Shown in pieces: positions 22,623-33,545 of a stretch of DNA of 64,000 nucleotides. The first letter of the stretch is position 1. Every line of letters starts with the position of its first letter. The stretch is from Dipteronia dyeriana. Its lineage: Eukaryota; Streptophyta; Magnoliopsida; Sapindales; Sapindaceae. The stretch covers positions 24,368,001 through 24,432,000 of the forward strand of contig CM065303.1 in assembly GCA_032871835.1 (NCBI GenBank), given 5' to 3'. The notes under the pieces are model-generated. The model was not told where the DNA came from. It was given only the letters and a program-made list of their open reading frames with translations, and searched no databases. Position numbers and translations under genes: made by a program.

Positions 22623-25411
22623 TCATTCCCTATTATAGTCAATGTTAGGGCACGTTTGTTTGTTGTGTCCAATTGAATGGCAGATACTACACTTGCAGCG
22701 GTATTCATCGGGAACACCTCTGCTTGTACCTTCATTAATCATAGGTGGATTAGGACATCTCCTGGAATTATGCCCTGGTGGTCCACATCTTCTACATGAT
22801 TGTGTAGTTGTCCTCTCCGAAGACGAGACATGGCGTCCTGCTTGTCTTCTGGAGTTTGGATTCAAAATCACCCTCTGAGCAATGTCAGATGGCACAACCC
22901 AAGTGGAAGGATGACCCACAGGCATAATAGGAACCGAGTATGCGTTAATAAGTATCTGTCTCTTGTAATAGTCCATACACAAAGTTGTGAAGTCCAAGTT
23001 TCGCCCCCTGTAAAAAATATTGAAAACGATCAGTTTCACCGAGTAAATGATCAGTCCGAAAATAAAGTTGTGAAGTCCAAGTTTCAGTAATGTACCGTGT
23101 CGCCGCAAAGGCATGAGAACATGGAAAATGATCCATTTGAAATTTGTTGCAAGTACAAGTCTTCCAGGCTAAGTCAACAGTCCACTGTTTTTCAGACCGC
23201 TTGACCGAGAAAATGTTCCAGTCTACTAGATTTACGGTCAAAAAACCACACTTCTCTATACATTTTAAGAGCACAAGATGTGCTGCATCGGTCAACCGAT
23301 GACACATGATTTGTGTAGCTCTATAGCGATCGTGAAACCACCTTTACAACATATTTCTAATGAACTCAGTCATAGTCAACATAGGCAGTTGACGTGCAAA
23401 TTTTAGGTATGAGTTTATGTATTCTGCAACATTTGTTGTCATCACCCTGTACCTTCTTTTCAGACAGTGTACATGGGACCACTTGTGTGGACCGACATCA
23501 ATTACATAATCATATGCATTCTGGTGCAAGTTTCTTAACTCTTCCATATACCGGTTATATTCAAACTCTGTGTATGCGCGGGCTGCTTTGTCCATTATTA
23601 CGGCAACATCCTTCCTATGAAATCGCTTCTTAATATTTTCAGCAAAGTGCCAGCAACATGTGGTATGGGTGGCATAAGGGAACACTTTAGAAATCCCTAC
23701 TTCAATGCTTGCATGTCTATCGGAAATGAAAACTAGCTCATCAATATGACCTAGGGCACCCTTCAAGCAATCCAAAAACCATTCACATGAAAGGTTGTTT
23801 TCTGAGTCGCCGTACCCAAAAGCAATTGGATACACCTGTTCATTCCTATCTTGTGCTGTTGCAACAAATATTGTACCCCAGAATCGTCCCTTCAAATGGG
23901 TACCATCAACAACAATGACTTGACGCATACACGTCCGGAATCCTCTAAGTGAGGCACCAATGGACATGAAGAAGTATAGAAATTTACCATCTTCATTGCA
24001 CTGTAAGTCAGTGATTGTGTCAGAGTTTTGTTGTTCCAAAACGTAACCAAATGATAGAAGCAGTTGGAAGGTTTCCTCATGCGTTCCATATGTCAGTGAC
24101 AACGCATAATCGAGGGCGGTGTGTGCCTTACTGTACATGATTTGGATTCCATACATTGATTTCATATCGGCGATTATGTCCTTCGGACGCATTAGTCGAC
24201 CATTTGTTATTGAAGTCTAGATGCAATGACTTCTCCAATTATGACTGCACTAGCTTGTCGATGGCGACGGTGAATTTCCTCTAATGGACAAGTGTGTTCG
24301 TTGACAAAACTTCTTACTTGAAAGTATGTGCCTTCATCTCTCCTCACCGCTATTAACTTCCATGTACAATTTCCTATCAAACAAACTAGAAGTAATGTTG
24401 TCTTATTGGACCTTTTCACCTTCCACTCGAAGTTCTGCCGTATTGCAAAATGGCCTACTAGTCTCTTCAAATCCTTTTTCGTTGCAAAAAATTGGCCTTT
24501 ATATATCATGCTTGTAGGTTCATCTTCAACCAAGTTCCTGCATCCACCAATACCAAACGAGTATGATTCTGCTCTTGGTGTGGCATTATCAGAATCATCT
24601 AGAGTTACATTAGCCCTCCCCTCGGAGGTCCCAGCTACATCTGGTGCACTGGAACTAAATCTATGTACACGTCTTACACGTCTTACACGTCTTTCCGTTT
24701 CGAAAGGTTCTGCATCATCCTGATTTTCCTCTATATTTTCTACATAATTGAAATTGCCCTCATTATCCACCTCATGATTCACCCCAACATTCAGTGCTGT
24801 ATTCTCCTCATTGTTGATGTCATTGTAGATCTCATTGTATTAGTGGTTGTACTGTCTACCATTCATCTCAATTTGACAACCAAAATCATCATCGAATTGA
24901 GGTCCCGGTCTATTATCATGGGCGGCTACTTCCGGTGGGACAACACATATGTTTTCCCGACCATCAATCCCACTTCTTTCTGTGAACAACCGGTTGCTTC
25001 CGCCTGACGATCGAAATTGTTGGATGTTATCACGATCAGGGATATCTTCACCAATGACACCTCCTGCTGGCCTCTCGATTAGACTTACATATACTTGAGG
25101 GATCACCCTATCTTCCCCTACGATAAACCTAGAACATCATCATTGTTTATTATAAATATACGACATGTAGTCCCATGAACAATTAATAGAAACTGTAGCT
25201 CAGCACTGTATTTGTTCTCATCAAACTTCACAATGGTTTGCACGATCGACACCAGTTCATTGTAACTCAAATTCTTTGACATATACAAACCTTGGTTATC
25301 GGAACCTAAATACCTCTGATTTTCGTCTGGTAATTGCTCCCATAGACCGTTGTAAGATATGACTATTCTTACCCTATCCACTGTCCTGTCAAAACCAACA
25401 TCATAAACCAT
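22623..25411 (-). pseudogene. MULE transposase (MuDR/MURA type)
   Basis: The N-terminal part runs from 25411 (MVYDVGFDRTVDRVRIVISY) with a frameshift near 25115 and a stop at 24840. An R-rich block and the MuDR DNA-binding region follow (GQFFATKKDLKRLVGHFAI) to 24207. The transposase domain, in a new frame at 24192-23344, has Asp in VVDGTHL, Asp in FISDRH, a CCWHF C2H motif and Glu in NVAEYIN, spaced as in MULE DDE transposases. A stop at 23343-23341 precedes the SWIM zinc finger (CTCNKFQMDHFPCSH). An intron of about 85 bp (near 23097-23012) leads to a last exon with two zinc knuckles (CRRCGPPGHNSRRC, CSICHSIGHNKQTC) and a stop at 22623. It would cut and move the MULE but is inactive here. 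Confidence 0.88.
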
Positions 25412-25487
25412 TAATAAGAAAAAAAAAATTCATATTAAATTTACAATTGTAAATGATTAAACAAAAATCAAAAGAGTAAGATATGAA

Positions 25488-26000
25488 GCTTTTTTTTAAC
25501 AGATCGAGCTTTTTTTATACATGATCGAGCCGTTTTTGTACATGATCAAGCTTTTTCTAACGGGATCGAGCTTTTTTTGCTCAAGATCGAGCTCTTTTTC
25601 TAGATAATCGAGCTTTTTTATATATGGCTCGGGCTTTTTTTCATATGGCTCGAGCTTTTTTCAAATATGGCTCGACCTTTTTATTTTACGGATTGAGCTT
25701 TTTTTTTCAGGAATCGAGCTTTTTTGTTAGGGATCGAGTTTTTTTGGGCGGGATTGAGCTTTTTCGGTGAGGGGTCGAGCTATTTTTGTGAGGGATCGAG
25801 CTATTTGTGTAAGGGATCGAGCTTTTTTTGTCAAGGTTCGAGCTTTTTATTACGGATCGAGCTTTTTTTCTGATGGATCGAGCCTTTTTTCGAGGGATCG
25901 AGTTTTTCTTTTTATGTATCCAACATCTATTTTTTGGATCGAGTTTTTTTAGAATTTGATCGAGTTTTTTTTCAAATGTTTCGAGTTTTTTTACAAATGT
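25488..26000. repeat. Second minisatellite with ATCGAGCTTTTTT core
   Basis: About 22 imperfect units of 20-25 bp share GGATCGAGCTTTTTT with a variable spacer (for example TGTGAGG, TTTACGG or TCAAGG). The core is the same as in the array at 13800-14515 and has the same plus-strand orientation, but the second half of the unit (GAAAAGG there) is not conserved. It lies upstream of the transposase start, so it would be in that gene's 5' region. Confidence 0.88.
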
Positions 26001-26057
26001 TTCGGTCGCTCACCATAATAGGTGCATTTTAAACTTAACTGATTATAACGGTGACAT

Positions 26058-26708
26058 CACTGCAAGGGGCAAAAAAAAGGTGACATTCCTCACCATTACC
26101 ACTATCGTCTTTTGCCATGAAAAAATTAAAATAATTCTAAAGTAATTAGTAAGTAAATGTCATGTTTTATTTACAAATAAATTCAAAAACAATTTTTAAG
26201 TAAAGATCATCTTTTACATACAAATTAACTTAAATTAATTTGTAAGTTAATGTCGTGTTTTATTTATGAATAAATTTAAATTAATTAGCAAGTAAATGTC
26301 GTTTTTTAGCTACGAATAAATTCAAAATAATTTGTAAGTAAATGTTGGTGTCTCACTTACAAATAAATTTTAAATAATTTGAAAGTAAATGTCATTTTTT
26401 ACGAATAAATTCAAAACAATTTGTAAGTAAATGACGTATTTTACTTACTAATAATTTTGAATTAGTTTGTAACAGAGCAGCTTAAAATTTGTAAGTAAAT
26501 GAATTATGTAGACTTTTCTTACACAAATTCAAAAAAGTTTGGGCTTTTACTTACGAATATTTTATTTGGTAAGTAATGATCTTCAAAAACCTTTCATAGT
26601 TTATGAATATATTTTTTGTAAGTGAAACACTTTATTGACAAATTTCGGACACTTTCTTACAAATTTCATTAAAAATAATTTGTAAGTAAACAACTATTTC
26701 TTGCAGTG
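26058..26708. mobile_element. Non-autonomous CACTA-like element
   Basis: It begins CACTGCAAGGGGC and ends in CTTGCAGTG, so the termini are inverted copies of CACTGCAAG, a plant CACTA-type end. Between them are at least ten degenerate TTTGTAAGTAAATG motifs in both orientations, like the subterminal repeats of CACTA elements. The flanking triplets CAT and AAT match at two of three positions. No transposase is encoded. The insertion lies within the right terminal region of the MULE. Confidence 0.75.
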
Positions 26709-26739
26709 AATCTTAAAACTAAAATAATATTTTGGGGTT

Positions 26740-28662
26740 CAAATCACATCATGTGTATTTTTAAGTATGTGTGAGGAGTTTTCTTTCCGGGTTATGGGAA
26801 GTAGTTATCTCCCGTTATGAGAGTAGATATCTGGGTCGTACATATATTATTTTAGGTCAGTAAGTCCTTACAGTCCTATTGTATTAGTTCTTATAATATT
26901 AAAAAAATATATGATATTTTGTATTTAAAAAATAAAAATAAAAATATAGGAGGTTTAATGGGGGAGGAGGTAGTTTTGAAGTTTATTCCAATTATAATTT
27001 TTCAACAAATTTATTTTCTGGTCCTGATTTCATTCTAAACTTGGGCATAATTTGAACGGTCAAAACTACCCTCTCTTGTTTGTTTTGGTTGTGTAAATAA
27101 GCTCTCAATTCATAACCTTAATTTAGTAGATAAGTAAGTTAATTTTTTATAATTTGACCCTTGAGGAGAAATTGAGTGCGCCACTCTGCCAAGGGATAAA
27201 TTGATTTAAAAAAATTATAAAAAATAAAAAAATCTAATTCAAACGAGATGATGCCCCAAAAAGTAGATTGGTAAATCAGTGAAAAAATTAAGATACATGG
27301 GAGATGAAATAACTCTATTAGTCTATTATTTGCATGTGTATATTTTAAGATAAAATTACAGTAGATTCTTCGAATATATGGGAGGCGGTTTCAATTTCGC
27401 TACCGATATATGTACATGTCGCATAATGATCATTTCGTTCAAATCTATTAGATTTTTGACCCTTTGTACAACCATATTTGTAGAAAATGGAAAAAAAATC
27501 TAATAGATTTAAACGGAATAAGCAATTATACGAAATTTTTAATACGTAACGGTCAATATGCGATATGTGCGTACAGCCAAATTGATACCAAATTTAATAG
27601 TGGCCACAAATATTATGGTCTCTTATTTTAATCACTTTATTAATTTATTTCCAAACACTATTTTTTTTTTAGGGACACAAATTTTTTTTGCCATTGATTC
27701 TTCCATGTTGTCCAGGTTTCGCCCTTAATTGTTGAAAATGTTTTAAATGATCCATTTAAGCATAAAAAAATTGCACTAAAGCCATCAATTGTTGAAAATG
27801 TTTCAAATTAGCCAGGTTAACATTTCCTTCAAAAAAAAAATTTAGCTCCTCTCCGACCTATTTTTATCATCATTGTTCACCCACTTTATGTTCTCCGATT
27901 TTGACACCTGATATCTTGTTAGAAAGCCTGTAACGATTACTTTCCATAGCCACTAAGATTACCTTAAGTCATTTTTATCCTTAAACTCAAGTCTTAAAAG
28001 TACATTTCCAAGTGAATGTAACAACATTTTCAGTACAATAGAAAATGTAAGACCCCGCAAAAGGGAGGTTAAAGGGTAAAGAGATGGAAAAGAAAACCAT
28101 GATGGTACATAATTTTAAGGTTTTGTATCCATCCATTCTGTTTGTTTTGTTATTAATAAAAACAAATGGGTAATTTGCTCCCACATCATTATATAATCAA
28201 CTATGAATCCCACAACATTAGATAATCAAATGGGTGTAAAGTATAAACTACAAATCTTTTTTTTTCTCTATTTAAGTATTTTACTTTTAAGAAAATCCAG
28301 ATTTTGTTTCATATTTTTTACAATTTTGATCAATTAATTTTAATATATTTTTACCATTTTATTTTACTTACTATTTTAACTTTTTTAAGGTTAAAAAAAT
28401 AAATTTACCACTAAAAAACTAGTCAAATACACTAAATTGATGGATTTAAAAAACATAGGAACGAAAGTTCCTAAAAATGAAAAGAGAGTTAAAAAAAGAC
28501 ATAAACCGAAAAAACATTGGGATTACTACGATAATTCCCCAAAATTATATGAAGACTGTGGATCCAACCCAGTCCAACAAATTGTGACCCGAATTCCCGC
28601 TTTTATGTTCATGAGTTCATCTCATAAGTTGAAACCCTCAACAGAAAACTTACTACTCTGCA
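26740..28662. other. AT-rich spacer upstream of the PPR pseudogene
   Basis: I see no supported gene. The stretch contains a foldback element (27387-27589) and a two-unit 60-bp repeat (AATTGTTGAAAATGTTT at 27727 and 27787). The frame at 28437-28787 overlaps the PPR start in another frame and is lysine-rich AT sequence. Confidence 0.5.
27387..27589. mobile_element. Small foldback (MITE-like) element
   Basis: The two halves are imperfect inverted copies. GGTTTCAATTTCGCTA at the left matches GGTATCAATTTGGCTG read inward from the right. The centre is nearly perfectly inverted around AAATCTATTAGATTT (27446) and AAATCTAATAGATTT (27506). At 203 bp with no coding capacity, it looks like a miniature element. 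I could not define a target-site duplication. Confidence 0.6.
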
Positions 28663-31116
28663 ATGGCAAAAATCAAGACCTATCTTCGTCCATCTTCTTC
28701 ATCTTCTTCTTCATTTTTGAACTTCAAACTTTTTTCTTCATCAACCCATTTGAAGAAAAGACACCCAACTTCAAATTCGAGAAATGAAGTCCCACCTAAA
28801 CTTGGCACCTTCAGTTGCAGACCAAACCTCACTTGACAAATTCCTCAATGAAAAGTGCAGATCAGGTAACGTCTCTCCCGATGAAGCTCATTACGTTTTT
28901 GATTGCATGATTCAGAGGCAACCCGCTCCTCACATGTCATCTTTCAATAAGTTGTTTACTGCACTTGTTAAGATTAAGCATTATGATGATGTTATCTCTC
29001 ATTTTAAGAGATTTAACTCAACTGGGTTGCTTCCAGATTTGATTACTTTCAACATTTTGCTTAATTGCTTAAGCAATATTGGTAGAGCTTGTGATGGTTT
29101 TGTTGTTTTAGGGATGATTCTGAGGTTGGGTTTCAGCCCAGATATGGTGACTTATAATAGTTTGATTAAAGGTTTGTGTAGGGAGGGTAGAATCATGAAG
29201 GCTACATGCTTTTTTAAGAAAATGATTGCCTTTGGTTGTAGGCCTGATGTGATTACATATGCGACATTAATAAAGGGGTTGTGTCAAACAGGGAATACAA
29301 GTGTTGCTCTTAATTTACATTAGCAAATGGTTAAGGGGAATGGAGAAAATGAGGTTATCTGTAAGCCCGATATTGTTTCCTATACTAGTTTGGTTGACGG
29401 TCTTTATAAAGATGGGTCTATAAACAAGGCAGAGGAACTATTTTCGGAAACCTGATGTAGGCTCATTTTGGCATTGTTGTGCTGTGAGGAGAAGTGTTTT
29501 TGAAATTGCTATGGGGGGAATTGCTTTTGGAATTGCTGTGGGAAGAATCAGCTGAGTGTTTGGTAAACTGATTTTCAAAAATGTTGTGAGAATTAAAAGC
29601 AATTTCAATATGTTTGGTAAACTGATATAAAAAGTGTTGTGAGTATGTAAAATTAATAAAAGGATAAAGACATCTAAATGGTACTAATTTGCTATATTTT
29701 ACATTTTTCTTGTGTATTTGTATTTAGTGTTAAGTGTTATATAATTATGGTACTATATTGAATTAATTAGTCCCATTTTTTTATTCTACTTTATTTAATT
29801 AATTAGTCATATTTCTTTATTTCTTTATTTCTTTATTTTATTATACTTTATTTTTTATTTCATTTTTATTTTACTTTATTGAATTAATTATAGAAACATT
29901 TTTTTTTGTACAAAAATATAAGCCCATTTTTTTTTGTTAAATTTCGTTAAAGGCAAGGACAAAGTTGGAAAGTTAGTAAAATTTCATTTAGTATCACTGT
30001 AGCGTGTTTTCTAAAAGCAGAAGCCAAAATCCAAAAGCATGTATTTGTAGCTTCTCAAAAACTCAGTTGGGGAGAAGCTAAAAGTGACCAAAAGCACTTC
30101 TCCACGATTTTACCAAACACCCTGTCTGATGTCCAGAATCACTTTTGACCCCAAAAACAGCTGGGGAAGCAATGCCAAACTGAGCCGTAGTTTCATATAC
30201 ATCTTTAATTCACGGTTTGTGTTGTTGGGGTAAATGGGAGGTAGCTAAAGATTTGATTGTTGTGATGATGGATCAACATGTGCATCCTAATGTAGTGACC
30301 TTTATTGTGATTATAGACGAGCTTTGCAAGAATGGGAACATTGTCAAAACGAATGAATTGTTAGAATTAATGATTCATAGAGGTGTGAAACCCGACTCAA
30401 TTACTTATAACACATTGATAAATGGTTTTTTATTGGCGGGTAGAATTGATGATGTGAAGGAGTTGTTTGTTTCTATGACAAATAAGGGGAGTACACGTGA
30501 TGTTTTTAGCTATAATATTATGATCAACGGGTAATGTAAGAATCAGAAGTTAGAGCAAGCTATGAGTCTTTACAGCGAGATGATTTCAAAGGAAGTTATG
30601 ATAAATACGACGACATATAACACTTTATTAAGTGGTCTTTTCCAAGCCTGTAAGATTACACATGCAAAAAAGATGTTTGGTGAGATGCGACTTAATAATG
30701 TTGCGCCTGATGAATGTACATATAATATTCTCATTGATGGGTTGTGCAAGAATGGTTGTATCACTGAGGCAATGGATGTATTTCATATTTAAAAAAAAAA
30801 GCAAGTTTGATCTTAGCATTAAAACCTACAACTGCTTCCTACATGGATTGTGCAAAACAGGGAAGCTCGAAATTGCTTGTAAACTATTTCACAAATTGGC
30901 CCAAGAAAGTTTGCTACCAAATGTTATCACATATAACATCATCATCAATGAGCTTTGTAAAGAAGGACGGTAGGAAGAGGCAAACGATTTTTTATCGTAT
31001 ATGGAAGAAAAGGGTTTGCTCCTGACATAATCACATATGATACACTCATGCGTGGATTTCTACATAATGATGAGACAATAAAAGTGGTTACACTTCTTCA
31101 CAAAATGGCCCGGGGC
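28663..31116 (+). pseudogene. P-class pentatricopeptide-repeat (PPR) protein, broken
   Basis: The likely start at 28663 opens an N-terminus rich in S, K and R with no early acidic residue (MAKIKTYLRPSSSSSSSF), like a mitochondrial targeting peptide. A frameshift at about 28790-28840 joins it to the 28784-29323 frame. About ten 35-residue PPR units follow, with the usual PDVITYATLIKGLCQTG pattern, in the style of P-class or Rf-like proteins that bind organellar RNA. Lesions are a stop at 29321, a TIR element at 29460-30186 with nearby coding loss, a stop at 30532, a shift at a ten-A run near 30790 and a stop at 30971. The gene ends at about 31116, where Gypsy A begins. No C-terminus is present. 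Confidence 0.88.
29460..30186. mobile_element. Miniature TIR element inside the PPR gene
   Basis: The left end is GGCTCATTTTGGCATTG. The right end read inward is GGCTCAGTTTGGCATTG, 16 of 17 identical. GTA lies on both sides (29457-29459 and 30187-30189). Removing 29460-30186 and one GTA restores the PPR phrase P-D-V-V-S-Y-T-S-L-I, which proves the insertion point. No coding capacity. A 3-bp duplication with a GTTTGGCA-like end suggests a Harbinger relative, but the superfamily is not certain. Confidence 0.85.
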
Positions 31117-31138
31117 TAGGCAACCCGCATTTGATCGC

Positions 31139-32600
31139 TTGGGGCCTGCCCCTCGGGAATCAACTCGTAACAGAGCGGAGCTCCCGACCTCGATCCGGGA
31201 TAGGCTAGGGCCCATGTCCTATGTTCCCGAAGTGCTACCACGCTACCAACCACGACAAGTCAAATCCACGGCAGATGTCCTTTCCAGTTCAAGGAGGGAA
31301 GCCCAGAGCAGAGAAGAAGAAAGTCAGCCTTGTCCCCGAGCAAGCCCCCTCCAAAGAAGGAACCGGGTAGGGATTACCAGTTCATCAGAGGGATATGATG
31401 GTGAGGAATCCGAGATCGACTCAAGGAAGTCCGAAAGCAAGCGACTAAGGGACCAGTTGGTAGAGCTACAGAAAGAGGTCCAATTGATGAAGAAGGGGAA
31501 GTACAAGGAGGATAAGAAAGATCCTCTGAGTGAAATGAACGTCCCCTTCACCAGAAGGATTCGAGAGGCAGAGCTCCCGCCTAAGTTCAAAATACCAGCT
31601 GATAGGTTCTCCAGAACTGAAGATCCGTTGAGCCATTTAGAGAGCTTCCTTCAACAGATGGAGGTCCAGAACACAACCAGGGCCGTTATGTGTCGGATGT
31701 TCCCCACTACACTCACGGATTATGCTAAGACCTGGTTTATGAAACTACATATTGAGAGCATAGATTCCTTCACCAAATTATCAACTGACTTCTGCTCACA
31801 GTTCTAAGGGGTTAAGCCCCGACTGAAAGACCCGATTCATCTACAATACGTGATCCAGGAGAGAGGGGAAACTCTCCGGCTTATTTCGAGCGTTTCCACA
31901 AGGAAGTCATCCAGATGAGGGTCTTCACTGAGAGAGAAACCCTCGCCAACTTCAGAAGAAATTTACTGGCAGGAAAACTATTCCTGTCATTTGCCAAGAG
32001 ACCTCCGGAAACCTACCAGGAAGCCTATGATCGGGCTCTGGAATAGATCGAGGTGGACGACTAGCTCAAGGTCAAGATGGAGCATGAAGACATGAGAGCC
32101 GAAAAGCGACAAAAGAAGGAAGCTCCCAGACCCGAGCAATATCAAAAGAGCCGGAACAAACCTCCTAATAAATCAACATACGGTTTCCCTCTTCCTCAGC
32201 CCAGATCAGAAAGGTATCCAGAAAAGCGGGCTCCTCCTCAAGCTTTACCACCTCCCAGGACAGTGGCCCTTATAGCTTGCGATGAGAGGGGGTACGACCA
32301 TTACACTCCCTTGAATGCGTCTCGAGAAACAATCTACCTCGCCATCCGGGATAAAGGTTTGTTACAGAAGCCCACTCCTATGAAAGCCCCGATCAATAAA
32401 AGAAATCGTTACAAATATTGCGACTTTCACGAGGACGTAGGGCACAATACTTCAGAATGTTACAACCTGCGGAACCAAATTGAGGCTTTGGTCAGAGGAG
32501 GATGCTTGATAGAGTTCTTACAACAAGTCAGGAAGAATATTCAAACTGGAAGGGAGGTGTAAGCCGAGATCCGGGAACATGCTGAGAAGAGGATGGGAGA
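31139..32600 (+). pseudogene. Gypsy A gag
   Basis: The first frame (31139-31804) has a charged N-terminal part, a coiled-coil-like segment (KRLRDQLVELQKEVQLMKKG) and the gag core (DRFSRTEDPLSHLESFLQQM, YAKTWFMKL). It ends at a TAA where copy B has a Gln codon (FCSQFQGVKP in B). A shift near 31880 and stops near 32045 and 32063 follow. From 32077 the frame has the zinc-knuckle-like CDFHEDVGHNTSEC (about 32419-32460). The protein would form particles and bind element RNA. No leader or LTR precedes it. Confidence 0.85.
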
Positions 32601-33545
32601 GTAGGCAGACCTGATGCAGCAAATTCAGGTAATACACACTATCAGCGGAGGTCCCACTCTGGCCGGCACCTCTAACAATTCCAGGAAAAATCATGCGAGG
32701 AAGGTCTCTTGTACGGACAAGGGTCGGGATATCTTCACGACAAGAGACCGACCAACCCCTCCCAGTTTTCACAGATCATCTTCACCGAAGCAGATGTCTA
32801 TAACACCGTGCAGCCACATAATGACCTCATGGTCATCACAGTACAAATTGCCAACTTCATAGTACACCGCGTGCTCGTCGACACAGGTAGCAGGTCGACG
32901 TTCTGTTCAAAGATACTTTGGAAAAACTAAACTCGAAGCAATGGTGCTACAACAGTTGTACTACTCCATTAGACGGTTTCACTGGGAACTCCATCACACC
33001 TGTAGGATCAAAAATCCTACCAGTGATCATCAGAGCCATACTTCTTCAATAAAACATCATGACCGACTTCGTAGTGGTGGATACCCCGTCAGCTTACAAC
33101 GTAATATTAGGGAGGCCATTCCTATCATCCCTAAAGAGGGTCCTGTCTATTTACCATAATGTCCTGAAGTTCTCGGTAGGAGACAAGGTGGGAGAGGTTC
33201 GGGGTGATCAGCAATCAGCTAGGAAATGCTACGCAATGTCGGCTAACCCATCAGCTCCAGCTAAATAGCTCGCCAAAGTAACGACTATTCAAGGCGGGAT
33301 GACCCCGGCACTAAACCTGGAAGAAGCAGGCTCCACCGATTATCCTGAAGAAGGCCTTGTGGTGCTCGATATGGAAGAACAGATAAAGGAATGGGCCAGC
33401 GGCCACACGGTCGACAAGTTAGAGGAGATTCCTGTTCGACTAATCGATCCCTCAAAGGTCGTCAAGATCGGAGCTACCCTTGAGCCAGAAATGAGAGAGG
33501 GCTTGATTAGGCTCCTCATGAAGTTCAACTATATTTTTGCCTAGA
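32601..33545 (+). pseudogene. Gypsy A aspartic protease region
   Basis: After gag come IFTEADVYNTVQPHNDLMVI (about 32780) and the active site VLVDTGS (about 32871-32891) with the catalytic DTG intact. A frameshift follows within about 20 codons. The downstream half reads TDFVVVDTPSAYNVILGRPF at 33062-33121, the conserved ILGRP block. A stop at 33266-33268 and another at 33542-33544 separate it from RT. Copy B has DTC instead of DTG at the same site. Confidence 0.8.

Larger units (their letters stand above)
13330..26730. mobile_element. Mutator-like element with Ulp1-type protease gene
   Basis: This large composite region holds a DUF1985/Ulp1 gene on the plus strand (14560-22470) and a MULE transposase on the minus strand (22623-25411), in convergent arrangement. 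Related minisatellites lie inside each end. Candidate 9-bp duplications flank it: TTTGGGGTC at 13321-13329 and TTTGGGGTT at 26731-26739. The sequence at 13378-13415 aligns with the reverse complement of about 26017-26057 at 26 of 38 positions, so the ends are inverted and diverged. Coding a Ulp1-like protease together with a transposase is known from Kaonashi-type MULEs. Without the LTR element and the CACTA insertion the unit is about 8.3 kb. Confidence 0.75.

Noticed and set aside
24326..25007. Plus-strand frames opposite the MULE transposase N-terminus
   Set aside because: The minus strand has the MuDR features. The plus frames are antisense and unsupported.
28437..28787. 116-codon lysine-rich frame before the PPR array
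   Set aside because: The PPR start at 28663 overlaps it in another frame with a targeting-like sequence. The upstream part is AT-rich spacer.
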